42,873 bases of DNA from Paraburkholderia sp. (lineage in GTDB: Bacteria > Pseudomonadota > Gammaproteobacteria > Burkholderiales > Burkholderiaceae), in contig JAITTX010000086.1 of the NCBI GenBank assembly GCA_031286755.1, forward strand, positions 1-42,873. Direction: 5' to 3'. Shown in pieces: positions 16,239 to 24,907 of this stretch. How positions within the stretch are numbered: position 1 is the stretch's first letter; the number at the start of each line of letters is the position of its first letter. The translations under genes were made by a program, and so were the position numbers. The notes under the pieces are model-generated. The model made no database searches. It was not told where the DNA came from and worked only from the letters and a program-made list of their open reading frames with translations.

Positions 16239-16757
16239 TTAGCTGTTGTTCGAGCCTTCGCCGCCGTTGCCGCCGTTGTTCACGGAGCCATAGAGCCGGC
16301 GGCGGCGCGTGACGACCACCGGGCCGTCCTGCGCGGGGCGCTCGGACGAGGGCGACGAACCGGGCGCCGACCAGGACTCGCGCGGCTCGCGGTCCCGGGA
16401 TTCACGCGATTCGCGCGAGCCATGACCGCCATGGCCGCCGTAATTGCCGTGCGGGCCGCGGTTCGTGTGCTCGCCGTGCGAGGGGCGCGGCGTGCGCGGA
16501 CCGGGGCGGGTGCCGGTGTCGAGCTGGATGGTGGAGATGGCGCGTTTGTAGATGCCTTGCAGGCCGACGGGCGTGCGCAGCATCACCAGGTACTGATCGA
16601 ACGACTCGATGCATCCGGTCAGGCGAATGCCATTGACCAGATAGATTTCGACGCGCTTGCGCTCTTTGCGCGCGGCGTTCATGAAGTCGTTTTGCGGGTG
16701 CGATTCTGCGGAAGGCATGGACGAATTTTGACCAGGCGGCTCAATGCCGTAATTCAT
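16239..16757 (-). CDS. hfq2: Second Hfq-type RNA chaperone with long C-terminal tail (Hfq2)
   Basis: 172 residues, against about 80-100 for standard Hfq. The Sm fold is at about 21-78: [20 protein letters not shown], then [20 protein letters not shown], then [11 protein letters not shown]. The basic rim RKERKR and the proximal Gln (Q22) are kept, but the usual YKHAIST reads YKRAIST, so the proximal-pore His is Arg. The tail from 80 on is disordered: His/Gly-rich, then RES/RDRE repeats, then Gly/Asn. Burkholderia species carry such a longer Hfq2 beside their normal Hfq, and in B. cenocepacia, as I recall, it lies near the Flp locus as here. It binds small RNAs and mRNAs. The start could also be at 16718; neither ATG has a clear ribosome-binding site. 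Confidence 0.9.
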   Translation of the reverse strand: MNYGIEPPGQNSSMPSAESHPQNDFMNAARKERKRVEIYLVNGIRLTGCIESFDQYLVMLRTPVGLQGIYKRAISTIQLDTGTRPGPRTPRPSHGEHTNRGPHGNYGGHGGHGSRESRESRDREPRESWSAPGSSPSSERPAQDGPVVVTRRRRLYGSVNNGGNGGEGSNNS

Positions 16758-17434
16758 TTGGAAACGTTTGCTCGCCGGGATTCTACCTTGTCCGGCAAAG
16801 CGCGCGTGCGTCGAGATACTTTACTGCAGAACTATACCGGCTCACGGCCGCAACCGCAGCGTTGTGGAGCGGGCACGGCGCGTGCCCGCAAAAAACCACG
16901 AAAGCGGGGCCCGTACTGCGACAGAGGGACGCGGTCTGCTGGACGCGATCGTGTTGGACGCGCCCGCGCGGCATACGTTCATAGCGTAGTGCAAGTCGCT
17001 GGCGAATGTGTCACGGATTTCGGTGAGTCAGCGCGTGAATGCATCGGACCTTTCCAGCACCTTACTGCGTTTCGATTTTCCACCGATTCTCCGGATGCGC
17101 GCGTTTGCGTTCCGTGCGGCGACGCACGCGCGCGTGGCCGCGCATGGCCATATTCCCCGCTTCGCGGCGAACAGGGCGAACAGGGCGGCCGTGACCTGTC
17201 CCTCAAGGCGTACCCGCAAATAAACACGGCATGCCTCGTGCGAGCCAGGAATAAGGTCCCGGCGCGCCGCGTTTATCTCCTGTCGACGCACGCTGCGGTT
17301 CGCGATGATCGCGCTGACCCGCACACGACGCTCGCCATGCGCCGGTAGTTCGTTTTTCCCACCCGGTTCCCAGCTTGGCGCCGGGTAATGGCCTCGCGGG
17401 TTGCTTGCCGGGCCTTCTCAAACGGGAGATGACC
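16758..17434. other. 677-bp intergenic region, no gene seen
   Basis: This lies between the divergent hfq2 and the small lipoprotein gene. The open frames here are short or antisense-like and lack ribosome-binding sites. A TAGAAT at 16785-16780 on the minus strand could be a -10 for hfq2, but no fitting -35 was found. No RNA gene was recognised, though a small RNA could be missed by eye. Confidence 0.5.
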
Positions 17435-17581
17435 ATGAAGCGGTTTCGCATTGTTCTTGCCAGCCTCGTTTGCCTGACGATGGTGGCGGTCTCGGGTTCG
17501 GTGACCGCCTGCAGCGACATGAATTCGGGCAGCGGCAGTTCGTCGAGCAGTTCGGGTGGTTCGTCGAGCGGTGGTTACTGA
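17435..17581 (+). CDS. Tiny Ser/Gly-rich lipoprotein
   Basis: A 48-residue protein. The ATG at 17435 is chosen because GGGAG lies six bases upstream; in-frame ATGs at 17429 and 17375 are less well placed. Residues 1-26 form a lipoprotein signal (MKRFRIVLASLVCLTMVAVS to VTAC), so about 23 residues remain after lipidation, nearly all Ser and Gly, ending GGY. It stands 37 bases ahead of the ECF sigma factor gene and probably shares its transcript. Its function is unknown; it could be a target or a sensor part of that sigma system. Confidence 0.6.
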   Translation: MKRFRIVLASLVCLTMVAVSGSVTACSDMNSGSGSSSSSSGGSSSGGY

Positions 17582-17618
17582 TAGTCAGCACTGACCGCGC
17601 CATTGGGTGCCGCGCGCC

Positions 17619-18170
17619 ATGCTGCGCCGTCCGTCCGCGGAGTTCGAAGCGCAAGTGGTCGCGCAACTCGCGCCCATGCGCCGCTATGCGCGCGCGCTCA
17701 CCGGCGATGCCACGTGGGCCGACGATCTCGTGCAGGACGCGGCGGAGCGGGCGCTTTCGCGCGCCTCGTCGTTCCGGCCGGATAGCAATCTGCGCGCCTG
17801 GCTGCTGACGATCCTGCGTCATATCTACATCGACCAGTTGCGCGGCCGCCGCGAGATCGCCGTCGATGACGAAAGCGCGCCGTGGCGCACGCTCGAAGCG
17901 CCGCACGGCGAAGTCGACGGCCTCGTGCTGCGCGATTTGCAGCGCGCGCTTTATCTGCTTCCGGCGGCGCAGCGCGAGGTGCTGCTGCTGGTGTGCGTGG
18001 AGGAACTGAGCTATCAGGAGGCGTCGGCGGTGCTCGGCGTGCCGGCGGGCACCGTGATGTCGCGTCTTTCGCGAGCGCGCGAGCATCTGCGCGTGTTGCT
18101 CGGCAGGGGGCCGGCGCAGGATCCGGCGCGGCGTGCCGTGCCGCTCAGGGTGGTGGGGACGACGCGATGA
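17619..18170 (+). CDS. ECF-family RNA polymerase sigma factor
   Basis: 183 residues from the ATG; a GTG at 17607 in the same frame would add four. Region 2 is at about 15-75 (RRYARALTGDATWADDLVQD, then NLRAWLLTILRHIYIDQLRG). Region 4 is at about 110-160 (LYLLPAAQREVLLLVCVEEL, then VPAGTVMSRLSRAREHLRVL). Both fit an ECF sigma factor directing a small regulon. The stop overlaps the ATG of the anti-sigma gene, the usual arrangement for co-produced partners. The C-terminal tail of about 25 residues is Arg/Pro-rich and not conserved. Its target promoters are not known. Confidence 0.92.
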   Translation: MLRRPSAEFEAQVVAQLAPMRRYARALTGDATWADDLVQDAAERALSRASSFRPDSNLRAWLLTILRHIYIDQLRGRREIAVDDESAPWRTLEAPHGEVDGLVLRDLQRALYLLPAAQREVLLLVCVEELSYQEASAVLGVPAGTVMSRLSRAREHLRVLLGRGPAQDPARRAVPLRVVGTTR

Positions 18171-19126
18171 ACGACGACGAACTCGAACGCGAGCGCGCGA
18201 GCGCGCATCCCGCACCGGCTGCCTCGCCCGGCGGAGAGGGGCTGCATGGGCCGGTGACGCCCGCGGCCTCCACGGATCCTTCGGCTGCTGTAGCTACTTC
18301 GGACTCCGATGCGGATCTGGCCGCGCTGAGCGCCTATGTCGACGACGAATTGCCCGCCGACGCGCGCGAGGCATGGCAAGCGCGGCTCGCGGCCGACGCG
18401 CACGCGGCGCGGCGCGTCGCCGCCTGGCGCGCGCAGAAGGCGGCGCTGCAAACGCTTTGCCGCGCCGGCGACGAGGCCGCATCGCCCGGTTACGTGGTGC
18501 TGAGGCGGCGCGACCCATGGTGGCACCGCGCGGGCCTTGCGGCGGCGTGGGTTGTCGCGGGGGCGGGCTTCACAGTGGCGGCGGGCGCGCTGATGCCGCA
18601 GTGGCTTCCCGAGGGCGCATGGGGCGCGGGGAGCACGGGCGGGACGGCGCTCGCGGGCCGTTCCCCCGTGTCTCTGGCGCGCGACGCGGAAAGCTTCGCG
18701 CGCCGCGCCGACGTGGCCTATGCCGTGTACTCGCCCGAAGTGCGTCATCCTGTGGAAGTGGGCGCGGCGGACGAGGCCCATCTGATCGCGTGGCTTTCGA
18801 AGCGGCTTGGCAGGCCGCTCGCCATTCCGCCGCTCGGCGAATACGGTTATGCGCTCGTGGGCGGCCGCCTATTGCCGGGCGCGGCTGGCCCGGCGGCGCA
18901 GTTCATGTATCAGAACCAGGCCGGCGCGCGGCTCACGCTCTACGTGAGCGCATCGGGCCGCGACCGCGACGCGGTGCATCTGCTGAGCGACGGCAGCCGC
19001 CGCACGTTCTACTGGAGCACCGACGGCATGGGCTACGCGCTCTCCGGCCCGGCCGCCGAGGTCCGCCTGCGCACGATCGCCTACGAGGTATGCGGCGCGC
19101 TCGGCGGCACGCCGGCGCAATGGTGA
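18167..19126 (+). CDS. Membrane anti-sigma factor partner of the ECF sigma
   Basis: 319 residues, starting at the ATG that overlaps the sigma stop (ATGA). Residues 50-100 form an anti-sigma-like helical domain (LAALSAYVDDELPADAREAW); the HxxxCxxC zinc motif is absent. One membrane helix is predicted at about 122-143, followed by a periplasmic domain of about 175 residues (AEVRLRTIAYEVCGAL at the end). This layout suits a factor that holds the sigma at the membrane until an envelope signal releases it. Several longer in-frame starts inside the sigma gene are rejected. The signal is unknown. Confidence 0.85.
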   Translation: MNDDELERERASAHPAPAASPGGEGLHGPVTPAASTDPSAAVATSDSDADLAALSAYVDDELPADAREAWQARLAADAHAARRVAAWRAQKAALQTLCRAGDEAASPGYVVLRRRDPWWHRAGLAAAWVVAGAGFTVAAGALMPQWLPEGAWGAGSTGGTALAGRSPVSLARDAESFARRADVAYAVYSPEVRHPVEVGAADEAHLIAWLSKRLGRPLAIPPLGEYGYALVGGRLLPGAAGPAAQFMYQNQAGARLTLYVSASGRDRDAVHLLSDGSRRTFYWSTDGMGYALSGPAAEVRLRTIAYEVCGALGGTPAQW

Positions 19127-19136
19127 CAGGCGCGCG

Positions 19137-20756
19137 ATGGCGGCGCAGCGAATTGATACGGCAGACGCGGCGGACGCGGCCCCGGTGCTGCCGCCCGGCA
19201 TGAGCGCGACGCGCTTCGCGCGAGCGCTCGCCGCGTTCGAGGCCATCGTGGGCGCACCCAACGTCTGCCGTGGCGGCGCGGCGCTCGCCCCGTATTTCGA
19301 TCCGTTCGCGCCCGTTGAGGAGGTGCGCGCGTTCGCGCCTTCGGCGGCGCTCTTGCCGGCCGACGTCGATGAGATCCGCGCGATCCTGCGCGTGGCCAAC
19401 GCGGCGCGCGTGCCGCTTTGGACCGTCTCCACGGGCCGCAACTTCGCCTACGGCGGCGCGGCCCCGCGTCTCGCGGGCTCGGTCGTGCTGGACCTGCAGC
19501 GCCTGAACCGCGTGCTAGACGTGAACGAGCCGCTCGCGTGGGCGCTCGTCGAGCCCGGCGTGAGCTACTTCGATCTCCACGCGCATCTGCACGAACACGG
19601 TCTGAAGCTGTGGGTCGATCCGCCCGCGGCGGGCTGGGGCAGTGTGATCGGCAATACGCTCGAGCGCGGCTTCGGCTATACCGCGTACGGTGATCACGCG
19701 GCCGCGCAGTGCGGCATGGAACTCGTGCTCGCCAACGGCGACGTCGTGCGCACCGGTATGGGCGCGCTCGGGACGGGCACGGCGTGGCAGCTCTACAAGC
19801 CCGGCTACGGGCCGTCGTTCGATGCGCTCTTCACGCAATCGAACTACGGCATCGTGACGAAGATGGGGCTCTGGTTGATGCCGGCGCCGCCCGCGTACGT
19901 GATCGGCGAAATCCAGTTTGCGCTCGAGAGCGACCTGGGCACCGTCGTCGATACGCTGCGCGCGTTGCAACTGGGCGGCACGATCGCGCAGCACGCAGTC
20001 ATCGAAGGCGCGATCCGCCGTGCGGCCGGTATCGCGCCGCGCTCGCGTTGGTACGAGGGCGACGGGCCGATGCCGGAGTCGGCCGTTGCGGCCATGCAGC
20101 GCGACCTTGGCATTGGCCGCTGGAACCTGCATTACGCTCTTTACGGCGACCCCGATGTGATCGAACTACAGCACCGCATGGTCGAGCGCGCGTTCGCGCA
20201 GGTGCCGCACGCGCGCGCGTTCGCGAAGCGTTATGGGCCCGGCGAGGAGCCGCAGGGCGGTGGCGACCGCAACATGGCGGGGATACCTTCGATGAGCGCG
20301 TTTCGCATGCTCGACTGGCGCGGCGGCAACGGCGCGCACGTGGACTTCTCGCCGCTGTGCCCCGCCGACGGGCGCGACGCGCTGCGCCAGTACGCGCTCG
20401 TGAAAGCGCGCACGGCGGAATATGGTTTCGATTACTACGGCGGCTTCACGGCGGCGGGGCGCTGTCTGCATCATGTGTTCGCGGCGATCTTCGCGCGCGA
20501 GCGGCGCGAAGATGCGGCGCGCGCAGGCGACCTGCTGCGCGCGCTGATGAGCGATGCGCGCGCGGCGGGCTATGGCGTGTACCGTTCGCATCTGCTCTAC
20601 ATGGACTACGCGGCGGCGCAGTACGATTTCAACGATGGCGCGCTGCTGCGGCTCGCGCAGACGGTGAAGGACGCGCTCGACCCGCGGGGCGTGCTGGCGC
20701 CGGGCAAACAGGGTGTGTGGCCTGCGGCGTGGCGCGCGCAGCGTGGCTATACATGA
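19137..20756 (+). CDS. Vanillyl-alcohol-oxidase-type FAD-dependent oxidase/dehydrogenase
   Basis: A 539-residue flavoprotein of the VAO / 4-cresol dehydrogenase family. The FAD-binding PP-loop domain has STGRNFAYGG (about 98-107) and GSVIGNTLERGFGYTAYGDH, then CGMELVLANGDVVRTGMGAL, all close to PchF and VAO. The cap domain carries GGNGAHVDFSP; its His (H401) seems to align with the His that binds FAD covalently in VAO. FDYYGGFTAAGRCLHHVFA is also conserved in the family. Such enzymes oxidise para-substituted phenols (vanillyl alcohol, eugenol, cresol). The position of VAO's catalytic Asp170 appears to be Ala by my alignment from memory (weak). No signal peptide is seen. It starts 10 bp after the anti-sigma gene, so it may be in that regulon; the substrate is unknown. 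Confidence 0.88.
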   Translation: MAAQRIDTADAADAAPVLPPGMSATRFARALAAFEAIVGAPNVCRGGAALAPYFDPFAPVEEVRAFAPSAALLPADVDEIRAILRVANAARVPLWTVSTGRNFAYGGAAPRLAGSVVLDLQRLNRVLDVNEPLAWALVEPGVSYFDLHAHLHEHGLKLWVDPPAAGWGSVIGNTLERGFGYTAYGDHAAAQCGMELVLANGDVVRTGMGALGTGTAWQLYKPGYGPSFDALFTQSNYGIVTKMGLWLMPAPPAYVIGEIQFALESDLGTVVDTLRALQLGGTIAQHAVIEGAIRRAAGIAPRSRWYEGDGPMPESAVAAMQRDLGIGRWNLHYALYGDPDVIELQHRMVERAFAQVPHARAFAKRYGPGEEPQGGGDRNMAGIPSMSAFRMLDWRGGNGAHVDFSPLCPADGRDALRQYALVKARTAEYGFDYYGGFTAAGRCLHHVFAAIFARERREDAARAGDLLRALMSDARAAGYGVYRSHLLYMDYAAAQYDFNDGALLRLAQTVKDALDPRGVLAPGKQGVWPAAWRAQRGYT

Positions 20757-20787
20757 TGCGCGCAGCGGGCCCAGGCGAGGTGACGCG

Positions 20788-21228
20788 ATGAAACGGCGGA
20801 CCTTTCTCCACGCAACGGGCGGGGGGCTTGCAGCGGCATGCGCCGCTACGCTTGCGCGGCCACCCGGCGCGTGGCGAAGCGCGATGCCAAAGCCCATGCC
20901 AAAGCCGACGTGCATCGCCGTCTACGATTCAACGCTCGCCGGGGGCCGGGCGCTGGCGTGCGAAGCCGCGCGCATGGGCGTGCCGGCGTTTGCACTCGGC
21001 GCACCATCCGGCGACGACATCGGCATGTTGTGGCACGCACAGCTTGCGCGCCGTTTCGAAGCCAGTCTCGAAGCCTGGCTCGAAGCCAGCATGCAAGCAC
21101 ACGCCGCCGCTCACCGCGCCTTCCGCGCACCCCATGCTTTCTGTGCCTTGCGCGCCTCCGACCGCTTCGTGTTGGAGCGCCTCGCGGCGCCGCGCGGCGG
21201 CATTGTGCTCGATGTGCTGCAAACTTAA
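20788..21228 (+). CDS. Small Tat-exported protein next to the flavoprotein
   Basis: A 146-residue protein. The start MKRRTFLHATGGGLAAACAA has a twin-arginine signal (RRTFL), which implies export in a folded state. After it comes an MPKPMPKP repeat, and then a small domain (CIAVYDSTLAGGRALACEAA, PSGDDIGMLWHAQLARRFEA). There is no CxxCH, so it is not the c-type cytochrome that normally partners 4-cresol dehydrogenase. It lies 31 bp after the flavoprotein and is probably cotranscribed. It may carry that enzyme across the membrane or act as an accessory protein; both are inference. No family was recognised. Its stop meets the converging fadD end. Confidence 0.75.
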   Translation: MKRRTFLHATGGGLAAACAATLARPPGAWRSAMPKPMPKPTCIAVYDSTLAGGRALACEAARMGVPAFALGAPSGDDIGMLWHAQLARRFEASLEAWLEASMQAHAAAHRAFRAPHAFCALRASDRFVLERLAAPRGGIVLDVLQT

Positions 21229-23060
21229 GCCGCGCCCGCCTTGCTCATTTTGGCGATCTCTTCGTCGCGCAACGCGCGGCGCAGGATCTTGCCGATGTTG
21301 CTTTGCGGCAGCGTCTCGCGAAATTCCACGAGGCGCGGCACCTTGTAGCCGGTGAGCTGCTGGCGGCAGAACTGGATCAGCGCGTCCTCGGTGAGCGCGG
21401 GGTCGCGGCGCACGACGAATACCTTGACGCGCTCGCCCTGAACGGGGTCCGGCACGCCGATGGCCGCCACCTCGCGCACGCCCGGGTGCCGCGCGAGCAC
21501 GTCCTCGATTTCGTTCGGGTACACGTTGAAGCCCGAGACCAGGATCATGTCCTTTTTGCGGTCGATGAGGCGGATATAGCCGCGCGCATCCATGACGCCG
21601 ATGTCGCCGGTCGCCAGCCACCCGTCACCCACGAAGACGCGCGCGGTCTCGTCGGGGCGCATCCAGTAGCCCTTCATGACCTGCGGGCCTTTCACGCAAA
21701 GCTCGCCCGGCTCGCCGAGGTTCGCCCATGTGCCGTCGTCGCGGCGAAAGCGCACCTGGGTGGAGGGCGCGGGCAGCCCGATCGATCCTTCGAAATCCTG
21801 AAGATGCTCGATGTCGACGGGGCTCAGCGTCACGATCGGCGAGCATTCCGTGAGGCCGTAGCCCTCGACGATGGGCTTGCCGGTGACGGCCTTGAAGCGC
21901 TCGGCGATGGCCCGCTGTGTGGCCATGCCGCCCGCCATCGCGAGTTTGAGGCCCGAAAAATCGCGCTGCCGGAATGCCTCGTTCTCGAGGAACGCGTTGT
22001 AGAGCGTGTTGACCGCGCTGATGCAACTGAACGTTTCGTGACGCAGGACCTTCATCACGCGCTTCATGTCGCGCGGATTCGCGATCAGGATGTTGCGCCC
22101 GCCGAGCGCCATGAAGATCAGCGCGTTCACGGCGAGCGAATAGATGTGATAAAGCGGCAGCGGCGTGAGGATGGTTTCGGTCTCGTTCTCGAGCTGCCCC
22201 GCGATCCATGCCTTCGCCTGCGCCACGTTCGCGAGGATCGTGCCGTGCGTGAGCATCGCGCCTTTGGCCACGCCCGTGGTGCCGCCCGTGTATTGCAGGA
22301 AGGCGAGATCGTCGAGTTTCGCGGCAACGGGCGCGCGTGGCGCGCGCTCGCCCTGCGCGAGCGCATCGAGCAAACGCACCGTGCGCACGCCGGGCGGAAT
22401 CCGGTACGCAGGCACGAGCCGCTTCACGTGGCGCAGCATGAAGTTGATGAAGCGGCCCTTGAGGTTGAAGCCTTCGCCCAGCAGGTCGCCCAGTTGCGTG
22501 AGGACGACGCGCTCGATGCGCGTGCCGGGCAGGGCGTTTTCGAGTGTCTGCGCGAAGCTCTCGAACACGACGATGGTTTGCGCGCCGCTGTCCTTCAACT
22601 GGTGCGCGAGCTCGCACGCCGTGTAGAGCGGATTCGCGTTCACGACCACCGCGCCGGCCTTGAGCGCGCCGAATAGCGCGACTGGATACTGAAGCGTGTT
22701 GGGCAGCATGATGGCGACGCGCTCGCCGGGCCGCACGCCCGCGCCCTGCAGCCACGAGCCGAATGCGGCGGCCTTGCGGGCGAGCGCGCCGTAGGTCATC
22801 GGCGAGCCGGCGCTCACGTAGGCCACGCACTCGCGAAAGCGCGTGGTGCAGTCGTCGAAGAACTGGACGAGCGAGGCGTATTGCGTCACGTCGACTTCGT
22901 GCGGGACGCCAGGCGGATACGAGGCATACCAGACGCCGTCGGTATTCGGGGCCACCGCGTTTGCGGCGGGTCGAGCCGGCGGCGGCGTGGCGGCTGGCGC
23001 GCCGGATTCGGTGCGGGTTTGCGCAACATCGTGCGGTGGCTGCTGTGGCGTGTCGCTCAT
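21225..23060 (-). CDS. fadD: Long-chain fatty-acid--CoA ligase (FadD-like)
   Basis: A 611-residue AMP-forming acyl-CoA synthetase that activates long-chain fatty acids to acyl-CoA at the membrane. The ATG at 23060 has a GGAGAA site; an earlier in-frame ATG at 23102 lacks one. The P-loop-like motif is YTGGTTGVAKGAML. Further motifs are EGYGLTECSP, the adenine and hinge segments WLATGDIGVMDARGY and DRKKDMILVSGFNVYPNEIE (the FadD signature), and the C-terminal catalytic Lys in NIGKILRRALR. The first 40 residues or so are Pro/Ala-rich and variable. It has the usual FadD core with an N-terminal extension. It is transcribed toward the Tat-protein gene and meets it end to end. Confidence 0.93.
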   Translation of the reverse strand: MSDTPQQPPHDVAQTRTESGAPAATPPPARPAANAVAPNTDGVWYASYPPGVPHEVDVTQYASLVQFFDDCTTRFRECVAYVSAGSPMTYGALARKAAAFGSWLQGAGVRPGERVAIMLPNTLQYPVALFGALKAGAVVVNANPLYTACELAHQLKDSGAQTIVVFESFAQTLENALPGTRIERVVLTQLGDLLGEGFNLKGRFINFMLRHVKRLVPAYRIPPGVRTVRLLDALAQGERAPRAPVAAKLDDLAFLQYTGGTTGVAKGAMLTHGTILANVAQAKAWIAGQLENETETILTPLPLYHIYSLAVNALIFMALGGRNILIANPRDMKRVMKVLRHETFSCISAVNTLYNAFLENEAFRQRDFSGLKLAMAGGMATQRAIAERFKAVTGKPIVEGYGLTECSPIVTLSPVDIEHLQDFEGSIGLPAPSTQVRFRRDDGTWANLGEPGELCVKGPQVMKGYWMRPDETARVFVGDGWLATGDIGVMDARGYIRLIDRKKDMILVSGFNVYPNEIEDVLARHPGVREVAAIGVPDPVQGERVKVFVVRRDPALTEDALIQFCRQQLTGYKVPRLVEFRETLPQSNIGKILRRALRDEEIAKMSKAGAA

Positions 23061-23253
23061 TGTCGTTCTCCGGGCGTAGCGTGGATTCGCGCCGTACTGC
23101 ACAGAGGCACAGTGCAGTGGATATGCGCGCGCGTCTGGCTTACGCGACGCCTACATGATGCACCGCGCCGGGTGAGAACGGCAGACAGCGTTTCCCCGCA
23201 GCACCGCGCCGGACCGGTGGAGCGCGCTGCATGATGATGCGGGGCGGCAAGCA

Positions 23254-23290
23254 ACAAGGCCGTGCGGGCGGCAGCCCGGCACGGCCTTGT
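23254..23290 (-). terminator. Hairpin after the MFS transporter gene
   Basis: ACAAGGCCGTGC (23254-23265) and GCACGGCCTTGT (23279-23290) make a 12-bp perfect stem, with GGGC/GCCC continuing inside it. It lies about 65 bases past the transporter stop and some 190 bases before the fadD start, so it most likely ends the transporter transcript. The T-run is weak. Confidence 0.6.
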
Positions 23291-23356
23291 CGTGATCCCG
23301 AGGGTCTGGCTTCGGGGCGGCGGCGCCGTCCGAATGTGCCCGGATGGCGCGCCGTA

Positions 23357-24571
23357 TCAGGTGCTCACCTGTTTGGCGGTCTGCGTCATGTCGATGCCGC
23401 GCCGCTCGCGGCTGAACGGGATCAGCACGGCGATCACGATGGCCACCGTGCCCGCGACGATCGCCATCGCCATTCCGTAGTTCTGGCCGTGCGTGTAGGC
23501 GAGCGAGGCCTGCAGCGTGGCGTTCACGGAGGCGAACAGGTTGCCGAGCTGGTAGACGAGGCCCGGGAAGGTCGCGCGCACTTCGTCGGGAGAGATCTCG
23601 TTGAGGTGCACCGGAATCACGCCCCAGGCGCCTTGCACGGAAATCTGCATGAGGAACGCGCCGAGCGCGAGCAGCGCCGCACCCGACGAGAACGCCCAGA
23701 GCGGCAATACCGGCAACGCGATCAGCGCAGAGATGAAAATGGTCTTGCGGCGGCCGATTTTCTCCGAAAGCGAGCCGAAGAAGAGACCGCCCACGATCGC
23801 GCCGATATTGAGCGTGATGGTGATGAGCGAGACCGTATGCGGATCGAAGTGATGCTGCTCGCGCAGGAAGGTCGGGTAGAGATCCTGGGTGCCGTGCGAG
23901 AAGAAGTTGAAGGCCGTCATCAGCACGATCGCGTAGATCGAGAGGCCGAGATTGTGCTTGAGCGTGGAGAGAAGGCTCGGGCGCGCGCGCTTTTCCATCT
24001 CTTTCCAGGCCGGCGACTCGGGCACGTGCGCGCGCACGTAGAGCACGAGCAGCGCGGGCAGCACGCCGACGAAGAACATGCCGCGCCAGCCGATGTACTG
24101 ATAGAGCACGCCGAACACGATCGACGCGAGCAGATAGCCGCTCGGATAACCGGCTTGCAGAAGACCCGAGACAATGCCGCGCGCCTTCGGCGGAATGGTC
24201 TCCATGGTGAGCGCGGAGCCCACGCCCCATTCGCCGCCCATCGCCACGCCAAAGAGCGCGCGCAGGGCGATGAAAGTGGTGAGATTGGGCGAGAAGCCGG
24301 TGAGCAATTCGAGCAGCGAATAGCACGCGATATTGATCATCAGCGTGGGGCGGCGGCCGAATTTGTCGGCGAGCCGACCGAAGATCAGGGCGCCTATCGG
24401 GCGCATGGCCAGCGTGAGCGTAATGGCAAATGCAACGGCGGGAATTTCGGTATTGAATTCGGTGGCAATATCTTTCAGAACGAAAACCATCAGAAAGAAA
24501 TCGAATGCGTCGAGCGTCCACCCCAAATACGCTGCGATCGTGACGTTTCTCTGCTCTCGCGTCCAGCTCAT
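23357..24571 (-). CDS. MFS transporter, sialate/lactate:H+ symporter (SHS) type
   Basis: A 404-residue major facilitator with 12 predicted helices. The start follows a GAGGAGAA site. The sequence fits the SHS family of monocarboxylate carriers (Jen1- and NanT-like): YLGWTLDAFDFFLMVFVLKD in helix 1, the loop 2-3 motif GRLADKFGRRPTLM, GEWGVGSALTMETIPPKARG in helix 4 and after, and GSLSEKIGRRKTI for the repeat in the second half. It probably takes up a small carboxylate such as lactate or pyruvate with a proton; the substrate cannot be read from sequence. It stands alone, with its own hairpin terminator and an AT-rich upstream region. Confidence 0.88.
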   Translation of the reverse strand: MSWTREQRNVTIAAYLGWTLDAFDFFLMVFVLKDIATEFNTEIPAVAFAITLTLAMRPIGALIFGRLADKFGRRPTLMINIACYSLLELLTGFSPNLTTFIALRALFGVAMGGEWGVGSALTMETIPPKARGIVSGLLQAGYPSGYLLASIVFGVLYQYIGWRGMFFVGVLPALLVLYVRAHVPESPAWKEMEKRARPSLLSTLKHNLGLSIYAIVLMTAFNFFSHGTQDLYPTFLREQHHFDPHTVSLITITLNIGAIVGGLFFGSLSEKIGRRKTIFISALIALPVLPLWAFSSGAALLALGAFLMQISVQGAWGVIPVHLNEISPDEVRATFPGLVYQLGNLFASVNATLQASLAYTHGQNYGMAMAIVAGTVAIVIAVLIPFSRERRGIDMTQTAKQVST

Positions 24572-24907
24572 TTCTTGTTCTCCTCATCTATATGGCTGCG
24601 CAAGGCCTGTCTCCCGGCCTTGTGCGTCTGGCTGCTCCGCCCCGCGCGGCGAGCTTCCTGCGAGTGTACGCCCGGCATTAAACATTTGCAGGAATGTCCG
24701 ACATAACCAGGGCTCATTCATCAGCGAATGGTTTTATCGGGTCGCATTGAATGAAAGGATATTGTTTTAATGGTAATTTAAATGTAATTAAATTGAATTG
24801 AAAATTGAATATCCGCTGCATGATGTCCGTGTGCGTCAAAAGGCTTTTGTGATGATCTTTTTGACGCTTCGGGCAAGGGAGGAGAAACGAAAACGCGGAA
24901 CGGCAGC
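24572..24907. other. AT-rich intergenic region with a hairpin at 24833-24867
   Basis: No gene is seen. Bases 24735-24815 are strikingly AT-rich, with overlapping AATTGAA/AATTAAA words, in an otherwise GC-rich window. This may hold the promoter of the MFS gene (minus strand) or bind nucleoid proteins. GCGTCAAAA (24833-24841) and TTTTGACGC (24859-24867) are 9-bp inverted arms about 40 bases past the end of the glycosyltransferase-like gene, and could be its terminator. Confidence 0.45.

Noticed and set aside
15840..17348. 502-codon open frame on the plus strand
   Set aside because: It runs antisense over hfq2 and the small acidic gene, and has no ribosome-binding site or recognisable domain.
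20838..22676. 612-codon open frame on the plus strand
   Set aside because: It runs antisense through most of fadD and out of frame with the Tat-protein gene; shadow frame.
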